Part shown: in pieces, positions 8,426 to 17,165 of the stretch
Numbering within the stretch: position 1 is the stretch's first letter
Layout: every line of letters begins with the position of its first letter
Assembly (NCBI RefSeq): GCF_038066595.1
Contig: NZ_JBBUTH010000001.1
Location: forward strand, 248,001-312,000
Direction: 5' to 3'
Source of the DNA: Pseudaquabacterium inlustre
GTDB lineage: Bacteria; Pseudomonadota; Gammaproteobacteria; Burkholderiales; Burkholderiaceae_C
DNA: 64,000 nucleotides
Translations under genes and position numbers: made by a program
The notes under the pieces: generated by a model
Databases searched by the model: none
The model's input: only the letters and a program-made list of their open reading frames with translations
Told to the model about the DNA's origin: nothing

Positions 8426-9358
8426 ATGAACATCACCTTCCGTCAGTTGCGCGTGTTTGCCGAGGTCGCCCGCAGCGGCAGCGTGCAGCGTGCGGCCGAG
8501 GCGCTGCACCTCACGTCGCCGGCGGTGTCGATGGCGGTCAAGGAGTTGGAGGGCCAGGTCGGCATGCCGCTGTTCGACCGCGGCAGCCGCAAGCTCGTCC
8601 TGTCGACGGCGGGCGAGTACTTCCTGGTCTACGCCCGGCGCCTGCTGGCCACGCTGAAGGAGGCCGAGGACGCGATGGCGCGCTTCACGCGCATCGAGAC
8701 CGGCCTGCTGACCGTGGGCATGGTCAGCTCGGCCAAGTACTTCCTGCCGGCGCTGCTGGCCGAGTTCCACCGCGAGCACCCGGCCGTGGAGGTGCGGCTC
8801 AAGCTGGGCAACCGCGAGCAGCTGGCCGCGATGATGGCCGCCAACGAGGTGGACTTGGCCATCATGGGCCGCCCGCCCAAGGAGTTTCCGAACCGCGCCG
8901 AGCCCTTCGCCATGCACCCGCATGTGCTGATCACGGCGCCCGAGCACCCCTTCACCGCGCTGGAGACCGTGCCCGCCGCCGCGCTGGCGCGTGAGCCCTT
9001 CATCGTGCGCGAGGCCGGCTCGGGCACCCGCGCGGCGCTGGAGGAATACCTCGACACCCACCACCTCAAGCCCATGGTGGTGATGGAAATCGACTCCACC
9101 GAGGCCATCAAGCAGGCCGTGATGGCCGGCCTGGGCGTGGCGCTGGTGTCGCTGCACACCATCGGCCTGGAATGGCGCAACGGCCTGGTGGCCGCGCCGG
9201 CCGTCGAAGGCCTGCCGCTGATGCGCCGCTGGCATGTGGTCAACACCGCCGCCAAGCTGCTCTCGCCCGCCGCTGAAGCGTTGCGCTATTTCGTGCTCGA
9301 ACACGGCGAGGCCCGGCTGGCCGCGATGTTCGGCGACGACGCGCCGCAGGTGCTGTGA
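8426..9358 (+). CDS. cbbR: LysR-type regulator CbbR
   Basis: A 310-residue LysR-family activator. The winged helix-turn-helix occupies residues 1-60 (FRQLRVFAEVARSGSVQRAA, LHLTSPAVS) and the rest is a periplasmic-binding-protein-like effector domain. It is divergent from cbbL, the usual position of CbbR, which senses Calvin-cycle metabolites and activates the operon. A GTG at 8405 would add seven residues, but MNITFRQLRVF is the conserved family start, so the ATG at 8426 is chosen. It ends 46 bp before the DUF3422 gene. Confidence 0.93.
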   Translation: MNITFRQLRVFAEVARSGSVQRAAEALHLTSPAVSMAVKELEGQVGMPLFDRGSRKLVLSTAGEYFLVYARRLLATLKEAEDAMARFTRIETGLLTVGMVSSAKYFLPALLAEFHREHPAVEVRLKLGNREQLAAMMAANEVDLAIMGRPPKEFPNRAEPFAMHPHVLITAPEHPFTALETVPAAALAREPFIVREAGSGTRAALEEYLDTHHLKPMVVMEIDSTEAIKQAVMAGLGVALVSLHTIGLEWRNGLVAAPAVEGLPLMRRWHVVNTAAKLLSPAAEALRYFVLEHGEARLAAMFGDDAPQVL

Positions 9359-9404
9359 GACCACCGACCGGCACGACCCAATTTCCCACCTCCGAGCCCC
9401 GCCC

Positions 9405-10793
9405 ATGACCACCGACCCGAGCACCACCTCGCACGGCGTGCCCTTTCCGCCACGCGATCTGCTGGCCCTGCACCAGGAGCTGCACGCCCGCCCCGCCCTG
9501 CCCACACGGCCCACCTGCGTGGTGTCGTCGTGGGTGCATGCCGGCATGAGCGCCGAGCGGGCCGAGGCCGCGCTGGCCACGCTGTGCCTGGCCTGCGGCA
9601 GCACGCCACCGGCACCCGACGCGCGCCACCATGTGCTGCACGCGCCCGGCTTCGCGCTGAAGCTGGAGCGGCATGGCGAGTTCGTGAGCTTCCAGCTCAA
9701 CCGCCCGCTGCCCGACATCGCGGCGGCCGGAAACGAGCCCGACGACGCCACGCTGTCGGCCCTGCTGCAGAGCGCCAGCGCGCTGCCGGTGCTGCCCGAC
9801 GCCTTCGTGGCCCTGCTGTCGGGCGAGGGCGCCGGCCGCCTGGTGGCCGCCAGCCATGTGCTGCTGATCGACGCCCGCGAGCACGAGGCCATGCTGGGCC
9901 GCTGCCAGGCCTTGCTGAAGGCCCAGGCCGGCGGCGGCCAGGACGATGCCGCCACGCTGGCCGGCGCCTGGATCGGTGATGGCCAGCGCGGCGCCCTGCT
10001 CACCCACCTGCGCCTGGGCACCGACGGCTTCACGCGCTTCGTGCTGCTGGACTTCGGCCTGCCGCTCGACCAGGCCGCGCGCGAGGCCCAGCGCCTGGGT
10101 GAGATCGAGGCCTACCGCATGCTGGCGATGATGGGCTTCCCGGTCGCGCAGCAGGAGGCCGCGCTGCTGGGCGAACTGGAGCGCACGCTGCAGGGCACCG
10201 TGGACGCCATGGCCAACGACCGCAGCGCCGACGACACGCAGGCCTTCGAGACCCTCACCCGCCTGGCCGCCGAGGTGGAGCACAGCACGGCGCGCACGCG
10301 CTACCGCTTCTCGGCCACGCGGGCCTACCACCGCATCGTCGAGCGCCGCCTGGCCGATCTGCGCGAGCAGCGCATCCCCGGCGTGCAGACGCTCTCGGGC
10401 TTCCTGTCGCGCCGGTTCACGCCGGCCATGGCGCTGTGCGAAAGCACCGATGGTCGGCTGACCGACATCGCTGAGCGCATCAACCGCGCCACCAGCCTGG
10501 CGCGCGTGCGCATCGAGGTGCGGCGTGAAGAGGGCAACCAGGAGCTGCTGCGCGCGCTCGCCACACGCCAGAAGCAGCAGCTGCAGCTGCAGCAGACGGT
10601 GGAAGGCCTGTCGGTGGTGGCCATCAGCTACTACGCGCTGGGCCTGGTGGGCTACCTGGCCAAGGCCGCCAAGGTGCTGCCGGTGCTGGAGCCGCTGCAC
10701 CTGCAGCCCGACCTGGTGGTGGGCCTGGCGGCCCTGCCCATCGTGGCCGGCGTCGCGTGGTTCGTGCAGAAGTTACGCAAGCACCTCGAATGA
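9405..10793 (+). CDS. DUF3422 family membrane-anchored protein
   Basis: A 462-residue protein with the DUF3422 signature HQELHARPAL near the N-terminus (residues 24-33) and two C-terminal hydrophobic segments (about residues 405-425 and 435-455). The middle is rich in Ala, Leu and charged residues and likely helical. The family is widespread in proteobacteria but has no established function. It follows cbbR by 46 bp in the same direction and could be cotranscribed with it, though this does not prove a link to carbon fixation. The start is the first ATG compatible with the family N-terminus; the open frame extends upstream inside cbbR. Confidence 0.85.
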   Translation: MTTDPSTTSHGVPFPPRDLLALHQELHARPALPTRPTCVVSSWVHAGMSAERAEAALATLCLACGSTPPAPDARHHVLHAPGFALKLERHGEFVSFQLNRPLPDIAAAGNEPDDATLSALLQSASALPVLPDAFVALLSGEGAGRLVAASHVLLIDAREHEAMLGRCQALLKAQAGGGQDDAATLAGAWIGDGQRGALLTHLRLGTDGFTRFVLLDFGLPLDQAAREAQRLGEIEAYRMLAMMGFPVAQQEAALLGELERTLQGTVDAMANDRSADDTQAFETLTRLAAEVEHSTARTRYRFSATRAYHRIVERRLADLREQRIPGVQTLSGFLSRRFTPAMALCESTDGRLTDIAERINRATSLARVRIEVRREEGNQELLRALATRQKQQLQLQQTVEGLSVVAISYYALGLVGYLAKAAKVLPVLEPLHLQPDLVVGLAALPIVAGVAWFVQKLRKHLE

Positions 10794-10850
10794 CCGGAAC
10801 GGCCCCCGCGAATGGGTGGTGCCACCCCCTGCTCACGGGCTGCGCGCGCC

Positions 10851-10879
10851 TTGAGCCTGCCATGTAACGGATCGATACT
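10851..10879 (+). promoter_or_regulatory. Candidate sigma-70 promoter for the small membrane protein
   Basis: TTGAGC at 10851-10856 and GATACT at 10874-10879 are separated by exactly 17 bp. Transcription would start about 7 nt downstream, at or next to the ATG at 10887, which has no Shine-Dalgarno sequence before it. This raises the possibility of a leaderless mRNA. The match is by eye only. Confidence 0.4.
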
Positions 10880-10886
10880 GCCCTAC

Positions 10887-11228
10887 ATGGAAAGTATTTC
10901 GACACCCCGCCGGTCCGGTCTGCCCTGGGCAGCCAACCTCGCCACGCTGGCCGTGGTGGTGGTGACCACGTGGTGGTCGGGTGCCCAGCGCCCGGCCCCG
11001 GCGTCCACGGCCCAGGTCGAACAGGCTGCGCAGCCGCAGCCCGGCGCCCTGCCCGCGCAGCAGCCGGCCCATGCCGCGCAACCGCCCGCAGCCGAGCCGC
11101 TGCCGCTGCGCGTCAAGGCCGACGGTGCTGCGGCCACCGGCGCCACGGTGGCCCAGGCCACGCTGCTGGGCGGCAGCCTCGCCGCCAGCCCGCTGCAGCC
11201 GGTGGCCTTCAAGGCCCTGACGCGCTGA
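10887..11228 (+). CDS. Small Ala/Pro-rich membrane protein, unknown
   Basis: I do not recognise this 113-residue protein. It has a short charged N-terminus, one hydrophobic segment at about residues 17-31 (LPWAANLATLAVVVVTTWW), then an Ala/Pro/Gln-rich stretch that is probably disordered, and a short conserved-looking end. The likely topology is one membrane anchor with a periplasmic tail. Codon use fits the neighbours. No ribosome binding site precedes the ATG, while a promoter-like sequence ends 8 nt upstream. A hairpin follows the stop. It could be a spurious open frame, but the membrane segment and flanking signals favour a gene. Confidence 0.5.
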   Translation: MESISTPRRSGLPWAANLATLAVVVVTTWWSGAQRPAPASTAQVEQAAQPQPGALPAQQPAHAAQPPAAEPLPLRVKADGAAATGATVAQATLLGGSLAASPLQPVAFKALTR

Positions 11229-11262
11229 TCATCCCCCCAGGCCGGTCACGGCCCGGTACCGA

Positions 11263-11284
11263 CAGGGGCGCTGCGGCGCCCCTG
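11263..11284. terminator. Hairpin between convergent genes
   Basis: CAGGGGCGC and GCGCCCCTG form a perfect 9-bp stem with a 4-nt loop, between the convergent ends of the small membrane protein gene (11228) and the ybaK-like gene (11299). Only a weak T-rich stretch follows on the plus strand, so its strength as an intrinsic terminator is uncertain. Confidence 0.5.
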
Positions 11285-11298
11285 GTCGTTTCTGCCGC

Positions 11299-11790
11299 TC
11301 AGATGGCGCAGCTGACCGGCTGGGCCCCCAGCACCTGGGCCAGCACCGCGGGCGCCAGACCCACCAGGTAGCCGCGCCGGCCACCGTTGATCAGGATGCG
11401 CTCGAGCGCCATCACGCTGGCCTCCACGTACACCGGCACGCCGGCGCGCTTGAAGCCGAAGGGCGAGGTGCCGCCGACCAGGTAGCCGCTGTGGCGCTGC
11501 GCCTCCTCGGGCTTGCAGGGCTCCACGCCCTTGGCGCCGATCGCCCGCGCCAGGTTCTTGGTGCTCACCTGCTTGTCGCCGTGCATCAGGATGATCAGCG
11601 GCTCGCTGCGTTCGTTCTTCATCACCAGCGTCTTCACCACCGCATGCTCGGGCCAGCCCAGCTGCTTGGCCGATTCGGCCGTGCCGCCGTGGTCCACGTA
11701 GTCGTAGACATGCTCGGTGAAATCCACCCCGGCCTGGCGCAGCAACGCGGTGGCCGGGGTCTCGCTGACGTGTTTGTCCTTCTTCGCCAC
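11299..11790 (-). CDS. ybaK: Cys-tRNA(Pro)/Cys-tRNA(Cys) deacylase YbaK
   Basis: A 163-residue YbaK/EbsC-type trans-editing deacylase. Residues include AVVKTLVMKN, the catalytic-lysine region DKQVSTKNLARAIGAKGVE and the GGTSPFG segment. YbaK hydrolyses Cys wrongly attached to tRNA(Pro) by ProRS, in the cytoplasm. The start is taken as a GTG (AKKDKHVSET follows) because GGGAG lies 6 nt before it and no ATG is available in the conserved N-terminus. It is followed by a hairpin and preceded by a 107-bp gap after the aldo/keto reductase gene. Confidence 0.92.
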   Translation of the reverse strand: MAKKDKHVSETPATALLRQAGVDFTEHVYDYVDHGGTAESAKQLGWPEHAVVKTLVMKNERSEPLIILMHGDKQVSTKNLARAIGAKGVEPCKPEEAQRHSGYLVGGTSPFGFKRAGVPVYVEASVMALERILINGGRRGYLVGLAPAVLAQVLGAQPVSCAI

Positions 11791-11897
11791 GTGGCGCTCC
11801 CAAACGGAGGAGCCGGACGAGCGCCCGGCCGCCCGAAGCCGGCCGGCCGACCCGCCCGGCGGGTGGCCCCGCGTCACCGCGGGGCCGGGTGCTTCAT

Positions 11898-12959
11898 TCA
11901 CTGCGCGGGGTCGCGGAGTTCCCAGCGGATCTTGTCGACAGCGGCCAGCAACTCGGGGGACAGCTGCACGTTCCAGGCGTCCAGGCACTCGTCGAGCTGG
12001 GCCACGCTGGTCACGCCGATGATGGTGCTGGCCACGCGCCAGCTGCGGTAGCAGAAGGCCAGCGCCAGCTGCGTGGGTGTCAGGCCGTGCTCGCGCGCCA
12101 GGGCGTTGTAGCGGCGGGCGGCGGTCAGCGTGTCGGCTCGCGCCCAGCGCTGCGCGCGCATGCTTTCGAATTTGGCCAGCCGGCCCAGCTGCGGCTGCGC
12201 GGGGTCGAAGCCCGGGCCGTCGTACTTGCCGGTCAGCGCCCCGAAGCCCAGCGGCGAGTAGGCCAGCAGGCCCACGCCGGTGCGGTGCAGCACCTCGTCC
12301 AGACCGTTGTCGAGCGAGCGGTTCACCAGCGCATAGGGGTTCTGCACGGTGGCCACGCGCGGCAGGCCATGCTGCTCGGCCAGGCGCAGAAATTCCATCA
12401 AGCCCCACGGCGTCTCGTTCGACAGGCCGATGTGGCGCACCTTGCCCGCCTTCACCAGGCCGGCCAGGGCCTGCAGCTGGTCGTGGATGGACGTGAATTC
12501 GCGGTCCTTGGACGGGTCGAAGTAGATCGCGCCGAAGGCCGGCGCGTTGCGGTTCGGCCAGTGGATCTGGTAGAGGTCGATCACCTCGGTGCGCAGGCGC
12601 TTCAGGCTGTCGTCGCAGGCGGCCACGATGTGCTCGGGCTTCAGGTCGGCGGCGCCGTCGCGGATCCAGGGCATGCCACGCGACGGACCGGCCACCTTGG
12701 TGGCCAGCACCAGCTTCTGGCGCGCCCCGGGGCGGGCGTCGAACCAGCGGCCGAGGATGGTCTCGGTGGCGCCAAAGGTCTCGCGCCGCGCCGGCACGGC
12801 GTACATCTCGGCGGTATCGATGAAATTGATGCCGCGCTCGCGTGCGCGGTCGAGGATGGTGAAGGCGGTGGCCTCGTCGACCTGCTCGCCGAAGGTCATG
12901 GTGCCGAGGCAGATCTGGGTGACGCGCAGATCGCTGCCGCCGAGTTGCGTGAAGTCCAT
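11898..12959 (-). CDS. Aldo/keto reductase, Tas-like
   Basis: A 353-residue NADP-dependent aldo/keto reductase with a TIM-barrel fold. Seen are LGTMTFGEQ, the catalytic FIDTAEMY (Asp and Tyr), the lysine in VLATKVAG, the IDLYQIHWP segment and GLSNETPWG. Length and the long FDPSKDREF insertion resemble the Tas/YgdS subgroup of E. coli. The natural substrate is unknown. Transcription is away from the DUF2975 gene across a 211-bp gap whose last 40 bp are very AT-rich and probably hold the promoter of the plus-strand gene. Confidence 0.9.
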   Translation of the reverse strand: MDFTQLGGSDLRVTQICLGTMTFGEQVDEATAFTILDRARERGINFIDTAEMYAVPARRETFGATETILGRWFDARPGARQKLVLATKVAGPSRGMPWIRDGAADLKPEHIVAACDDSLKRLRTEVIDLYQIHWPNRNAPAFGAIYFDPSKDREFTSIHDQLQALAGLVKAGKVRHIGLSNETPWGLMEFLRLAEQHGLPRVATVQNPYALVNRSLDNGLDEVLHRTGVGLLAYSPLGFGALTGKYDGPGFDPAQPQLGRLAKFESMRAQRWARADTLTAARRYNALAREHGLTPTQLALAFCYRSWRVASTIIGVTSVAQLDECLDAWNVQLSPELLAAVDKIRWELRDPAQ

Positions 12960-13170
12960 GGAAGAGCCCGAAGGGTTGTCGTGGATCGGTGCACGCGCCG
13001 CGGCGGATGCACCAGGAAGGCTGCGCCGCGCAGTGTGCCGCATGCCACGGTGGCGGCCGTCGCGGCGGCGACGCAAGCTCGGTCCGTGCCCCTCGCGGGC
13101 GGGCCATCCACAGACCTGCGCATGCATCTCGCTGGACGATCAATGTTTATTGTTTTACAGTAATTTCATC

Positions 13171-13746
13171 ATGCCTGACGTGAAACTCAATCCTGTGGTG
13201 ACGCCGGTCTTCCCGACCGATGCCTTGCGCTGGCGCGTGGGCACGGTGCGGGCGCTGGTGCTGCTGGGCGCCGTGGCGGCGCCCTTGTTGACGCTGGTGC
13301 TGTGGACCTCCGACGACTGGCTGCGCGCCGTGGCGCCGCAGCTCACCGGTCTGGCCGCCGACACCCGCTTCACCATCGACGACCGCGCCCGTGCCTGGGG
13401 TGCCGCGGCTTCGCTGCCGGTGCTGGCCCTGGTGCTGTGGACGCTGTGGCGGCTGTGGCAGCTGTTCGGTGAATACGCCCGCGGCCAGGTGTTCAGCCGT
13501 GCCGCGCTGGGCCACCTGCGCGGCTTTGCCCGCGGCCTGCTGGCGCTGGGCCTGGCGGGCCCGTTGCTGCGCACCGCCGTGGCGCTGGCCCTCACCGTCG
13601 GCAACCCGCCTGGGCAGAAGCTGCTGGTGCTGAGCATCGACCTGTCCGACTACGCGCAGATGCTGGTCGGCGCGGTGCTGCTGACCATCGCCGCGGTGAT
13701 GGACCATGCCGCCGCGCTGGCCGAAGACAACGCCGGCTTCGTGTGA
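13171..13746 (+). CDS. DUF2975 membrane protein
   Basis: A 191-residue integral membrane protein with four hydrophobic segments at about residues 27-45, 78-95, 122-140 and 160-180, the layout of DUF2975. The segment LWQLFGEYARGQVFS between the second and third helices is the typical conserved family block. DUF2975 genes are characteristically followed by a small XRE regulator, as here at 13773, and the pair is thought to act as a membrane-linked regulatory unit, but no mechanism is established. The AT-rich run at 13141-13170 just upstream is likely its promoter. Confidence 0.85.
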   Translation: MPDVKLNPVVTPVFPTDALRWRVGTVRALVLLGAVAAPLLTLVLWTSDDWLRAVAPQLTGLAADTRFTIDDRARAWGAAASLPVLALVLWTLWRLWQLFGEYARGQVFSRAALGHLRGFARGLLALGLAGPLLRTAVALALTVGNPPGQKLLVLSIDLSDYAQMLVGAVLLTIAAVMDHAAALAEDNAGFV

Positions 13747-13772
13747 CGCGGCCCGCCGCTCGGAGCTGACGC

Positions 13773-14039
13773 ATGCCCATCGTCGTGCACCTGGACGTGA
13801 TGCTGGCGCGGCGCAAGATGCGCTCGCGCGAGCTGGCCGAGCGCATCGGCATCACCGAGCAGAACCTGTCGCTGCTCAAGAGCGGCAAGGTGCGCGGCGT
13901 GCGCTTCGACACGCTGGCGCGCATCTGCGCGGTGCTGCAGTGCCAGCCGGGTGATCTGCTGGGCTGGGAGCCTGGGCCGCAGGACGCTGCCGAGCCGGCG
14001 TCCGGCCCCGAGCCCGACCCGGAGCCCGACCACGCGTGA
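13773..14039 (+). CDS. XRE-family helix-turn-helix regulator (YozG-like)
   Basis: An 88-residue Cro/CI-type regulator. Residues 1-62 form the helix-turn-helix domain (MLARRKMRSRELAERIGIT, ITEQNLSLLKSGK, LARICAVLQCQPGDLL), followed by a Glu/Pro/Asp tail. It lies 26 bp after the DUF2975 gene, the standard partner, and its stop codon overlaps the GTG start of the next gene. It probably controls this short operon. Confidence 0.9.
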   Translation: MPIVVHLDVMLARRKMRSRELAERIGITEQNLSLLKSGKVRGVRFDTLARICAVLQCQPGDLLGWEPGPQDAAEPASGPEPDPEPDHA

Positions 14040-14698
14040 AGCCGCCCCGCCACCGCGCGCTGGGCCTGCTGGTGCTGGCCCTGCACCTGGGCCTGGGGCT
14101 GAGCCTGCACCTGGCGCTGCGGCGCCCACCCGCCACACCCGCCACACCCACCCGCCCGGGGCCGGTGCATGTGTGGATCTCGCCGCCGGCAGCCCGACCC
14201 GAGCCACCAGCGCCCGCGCCGGTTCGCCCGTCGCCGGCCGCGCTGCGGGCCGCGATCCCGGAGCCACCGGCGCTGCGCACGCGGCCTGATCGCGAGGTGG
14301 CGGCCCAGGCCATCACCCTGCCCGTGCCGACGGCTGCAGCGGCCGCATCCGCCAGCCCCACCGCCACTGCCACCACCACGACCACCACCGCCGCGACACC
14401 GGCCACGCCATCCGCCTCGGCCCCCTTGAACCTGGCGCTGCCTGCGCGCCCGGCCTCGGCCCCGCTGCCCTCCGGCTGGGCGCGTGACGACCCGCGCGTG
14501 CACAGCCCGCCGTTGAATGGCGACGAACGCATGGCGCGCGCATTGGGCACCGACACCACGCTGCGCACCGTGCGCCGGGGCGATGGCTTCGAGCTGCGGC
14601 GCGGCAACGGCTGCGTGCAGGTGCAGCCCAGCCGCGCCGGCCAGATCCTGCCGGCCGACAGCAGCGCACCGCGGCCCTCGCTGGTGGGCAGTTGCTGA
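14036..14698 (+). CDS. Exported or membrane-anchored Pro/Ala/Thr-rich protein, unknown
   Basis: I do not recognise this 220-residue protein. Residues 8-28 are hydrophobic (an uncleaved anchor or signal peptide), then about 120 residues are dominated by Pro, Ala and Thr including a run of six Thr, and the last 70 residues look folded and contain two Cys (GNGCVQV and the C-terminal SC). The layout resembles TonB-like or periplasm-spanning proteins, but no TonB motif is visible. It begins with a GTG that overlaps the stop of the XRE gene by 4 bp, so it is translationally coupled to the DUF2975-XRE pair. Confidence 0.65.
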   Translation: MKPPRHRALGLLVLALHLGLGLSLHLALRRPPATPATPTRPGPVHVWISPPAARPEPPAPAPVRPSPAALRAAIPEPPALRTRPDREVAAQAITLPVPTAAAAASASPTATATTTTTTAATPATPSASAPLNLALPARPASAPLPSGWARDDPRVHSPPLNGDERMARALGTDTTLRTVRRGDGFELRRGNGCVQVQPSRAGQILPADSSAPRPSLVGSC

Positions 14699-14705
14699 GG
14701 CGGCT

Positions 14706-15560
14706 TCAGCCGGTGGCCACCACCGCATCCGGCTGGGCGCACCACTCGCTCCACGACCCGGGATAGAGCGTGGCGCCGGCCAGGCCGGCCGCCTGCAGCG
14801 CCAGCAGGTTGTGGCAGGCCGTGACGCCGGAGCCGCACTGCATCACCAGCGCATCGGGCGTGTGGCCGGCCAGCAGCGCCTGCCATTCGGCGCGCAGCGT
14901 GTCGGCTGGCTTGAAGCAGCCGTCGGCGCCCAGGTTCAGCCGGAAGAAGCGGTTCAACGCACCGGGAATGTGGCCACCCACGGGATCGAGCGTCTCGTTC
15001 TCGCCGCGGAAGCGGTCGGCCGCGCGGGCATCGACGATCAGCCGGCCCGGCGTGCCCAGACTGGCGCGCAAGGTGGCGTAATCCAGCGTGGCCTGCAGCG
15101 GCTCGCGCAGCGCGAACGCGGGTTGCGCCGCCAGCGTGCGGGCCGGGCCGCTGTTCAGCGCGCCACCGGCCGCCTGCCAGGCGCCGATGCCACCATCGAG
15201 CACCTGCACGTCGGCATGGCCCAGCCAGCGCAGCATCCACCAGGCGCGCGCGGCGTACATGGCGCCGGCCTGGTCGTAGGCCACGATCGGCAGGTCGTCG
15301 CGCAGCCCGCGCGCCGCCAGCGTGGCGGCAAAGGTCTCGCGTGTGGGCAGCGGGTGGCGGCCGTTGCGGCCGGTCTTGGCGCTGGACAGGTCGCGGTCCA
15401 GGTGCAGGCGGATGGCGCCCGGCAGGCGGGCCTGCTGGTGCAGCCGCTCGCCGGCGGCGGGATCGGCCAGGTCGAAGCTGCAGTCGACGATCTGCACGGG
15501 CGTGCCGGCAGCCAGCCGGGCCTGCAGTTCAGCGGCGGAAATCAGGGGCGAGGTGGACAT
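14706..15560 (-). CDS. sseA: Thiosulfate/3-mercaptopyruvate sulfurtransferase
   Basis: A 284-residue tandem-rhodanese protein. The first domain ends near residue 130 (VQVLDGGIGAWQAAGG) and the second carries the active-site loop CGSGVTA with the catalytic Cys242. A CGSGVTA loop is typical of 3-mercaptopyruvate sulfurtransferases (SseA type) rather than CRKGVT thiosulfate enzymes. It transfers sulfur to thiols or cyanide in the cytoplasm. The ATG at 15560 is preferred because the two upstream Met codons lack a ribosome binding site. It is convergent with the gene at 14036, 7 bp apart. Confidence 0.9.
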   Translation of the reverse strand: MSTSPLISAAELQARLAAGTPVQIVDCSFDLADPAAGERLHQQARLPGAIRLHLDRDLSSAKTGRNGRHPLPTRETFAATLAARGLRDDLPIVAYDQAGAMYAARAWWMLRWLGHADVQVLDGGIGAWQAAGGALNSGPARTLAAQPAFALREPLQATLDYATLRASLGTPGRLIVDARAADRFRGENETLDPVGGHIPGALNRFFRLNLGADGCFKPADTLRAEWQALLAGHTPDALVMQCGSGVTACHNLLALQAAGLAGATLYPGSWSEWCAQPDAVVATG

Positions 15561-15629
15561 GGCGACAAGCGGCTCCCGCGGCGGTGTGATGCCCGCCATC
15601 ATCGCCCAACCACCCTCCGGCGCCGCGTA

Positions 15630-16556
15630 TTACCGCAGGAAGTCGGCCATCGCGGCCGCCAGGGCCTGCGGCTGGTCATGGTGCAGCATGTGGCCGGCAC
15701 CGGGCAGCAGACATTCGCGCACGTCGCGCACCTGGGCCAGGCGTTGACGGAACTCGGCCAGCGTGTAGCGGCCGTTCCAGAACTTCTCGGGCGTGGATTC
15801 GCCGCCCTGCACCCACAGCGTGGGCGCGGTGATGGCCGCCCAGGTGGCCATGGCATCGGCCGCGCGATAGGGCACCGGGTTGACGCGGCGGTGCGCGGCA
15901 TCGGCCCGCAGCTGCCACTGGCCGTCGGGCTGGCGCTCGGCCCAGTGCGCGGCCAGCCATTCGGCGCGGTCGGCCGGCAGGCGCGGGTTGTTCTGGCGCA
16001 GGCGCTGCGCCACGTCGGCCAGGCTGGCATAGGGCTTCAGGCGTTGCGGCGTCTTCAGCTCGTCCAGCCACTGCGCCAGCCGGCCGGGCGCCTGCGCGGG
16101 CGGCAGGTCGGGCAGGCCGAAGCCTTCCAGGTTCACCAGGCGGCGGATGCGCTGCGGGCGCACGCCGGCATAGGTCATGGCCACGTTGCCGCCCATGCTG
16201 TGGCCAATCAGGTCCACCGGCACGTCGGATGACAGCGCATCGAGCAAGCCGTCCAGATCGCCCACATAGTCGGGGAACCAGTAGGCATCGGTGCCGGGCG
16301 GTGGCAGCGTGCGGCCGAAGCCGCGCCAGTCGGGTGCGATCACGCAGGCCTCGTCACCCAGCGCATGCAGCGCATCGACGACGAACTGGAACGAGGCCCC
16401 CACGTCCATGAAGCCATGGGCCATCACGCGCAGCGGCACGCCGGGCTGCGGCTCGCCCCATTGCAGCAGGTGGATCTGCAGCCCGCGCACCGGCACGAAG
16501 CGGCTGCGGGCATGGCGCAAGGCCTGGTAGGGCGTGGGGCTGGGGGCGGGGCTCAT
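15630..16556 (-). CDS. Alpha/beta hydrolase
   Basis: A 308-residue alpha/beta-hydrolase. HGFMDVGASF forms the oxyanion region, DWRGFGRT follows, the nucleophile elbow is GHSMGG (Ser near residue 117), and the catalytic His is in GAGHMLHHDQP near the C-terminus. The substrate is unknown. It lies 69 bp upstream of the sulfurtransferase gene in the same direction and divergently faces the GNAT gene across 66 bp. Confidence 0.88.
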   Translation of the reverse strand: MSPAPSPTPYQALRHARSRFVPVRGLQIHLLQWGEPQPGVPLRVMAHGFMDVGASFQFVVDALHALGDEACVIAPDWRGFGRTLPPPGTDAYWFPDYVGDLDGLLDALSSDVPVDLIGHSMGGNVAMTYAGVRPQRIRRLVNLEGFGLPDLPPAQAPGRLAQWLDELKTPQRLKPYASLADVAQRLRQNNPRLPADRAEWLAAHWAERQPDGQWQLRADAAHRRVNPVPYRAADAMATWAAITAPTLWVQGGESTPEKFWNGRYTLAEFRQRLAQVRDVRECLLPGAGHMLHHDQPQALAAAMADFLR

Positions 16557-16622
16557 CGGCGCGCACTGTAGGCGGCGGCCGGGCCGGCGGCTGTCGCTGC
16601 GCCGACAGGCCCCGATGCCAGA

Positions 16623-17161
<539 letters not shown>

Positions 17162-17165
<4 letters not shown>

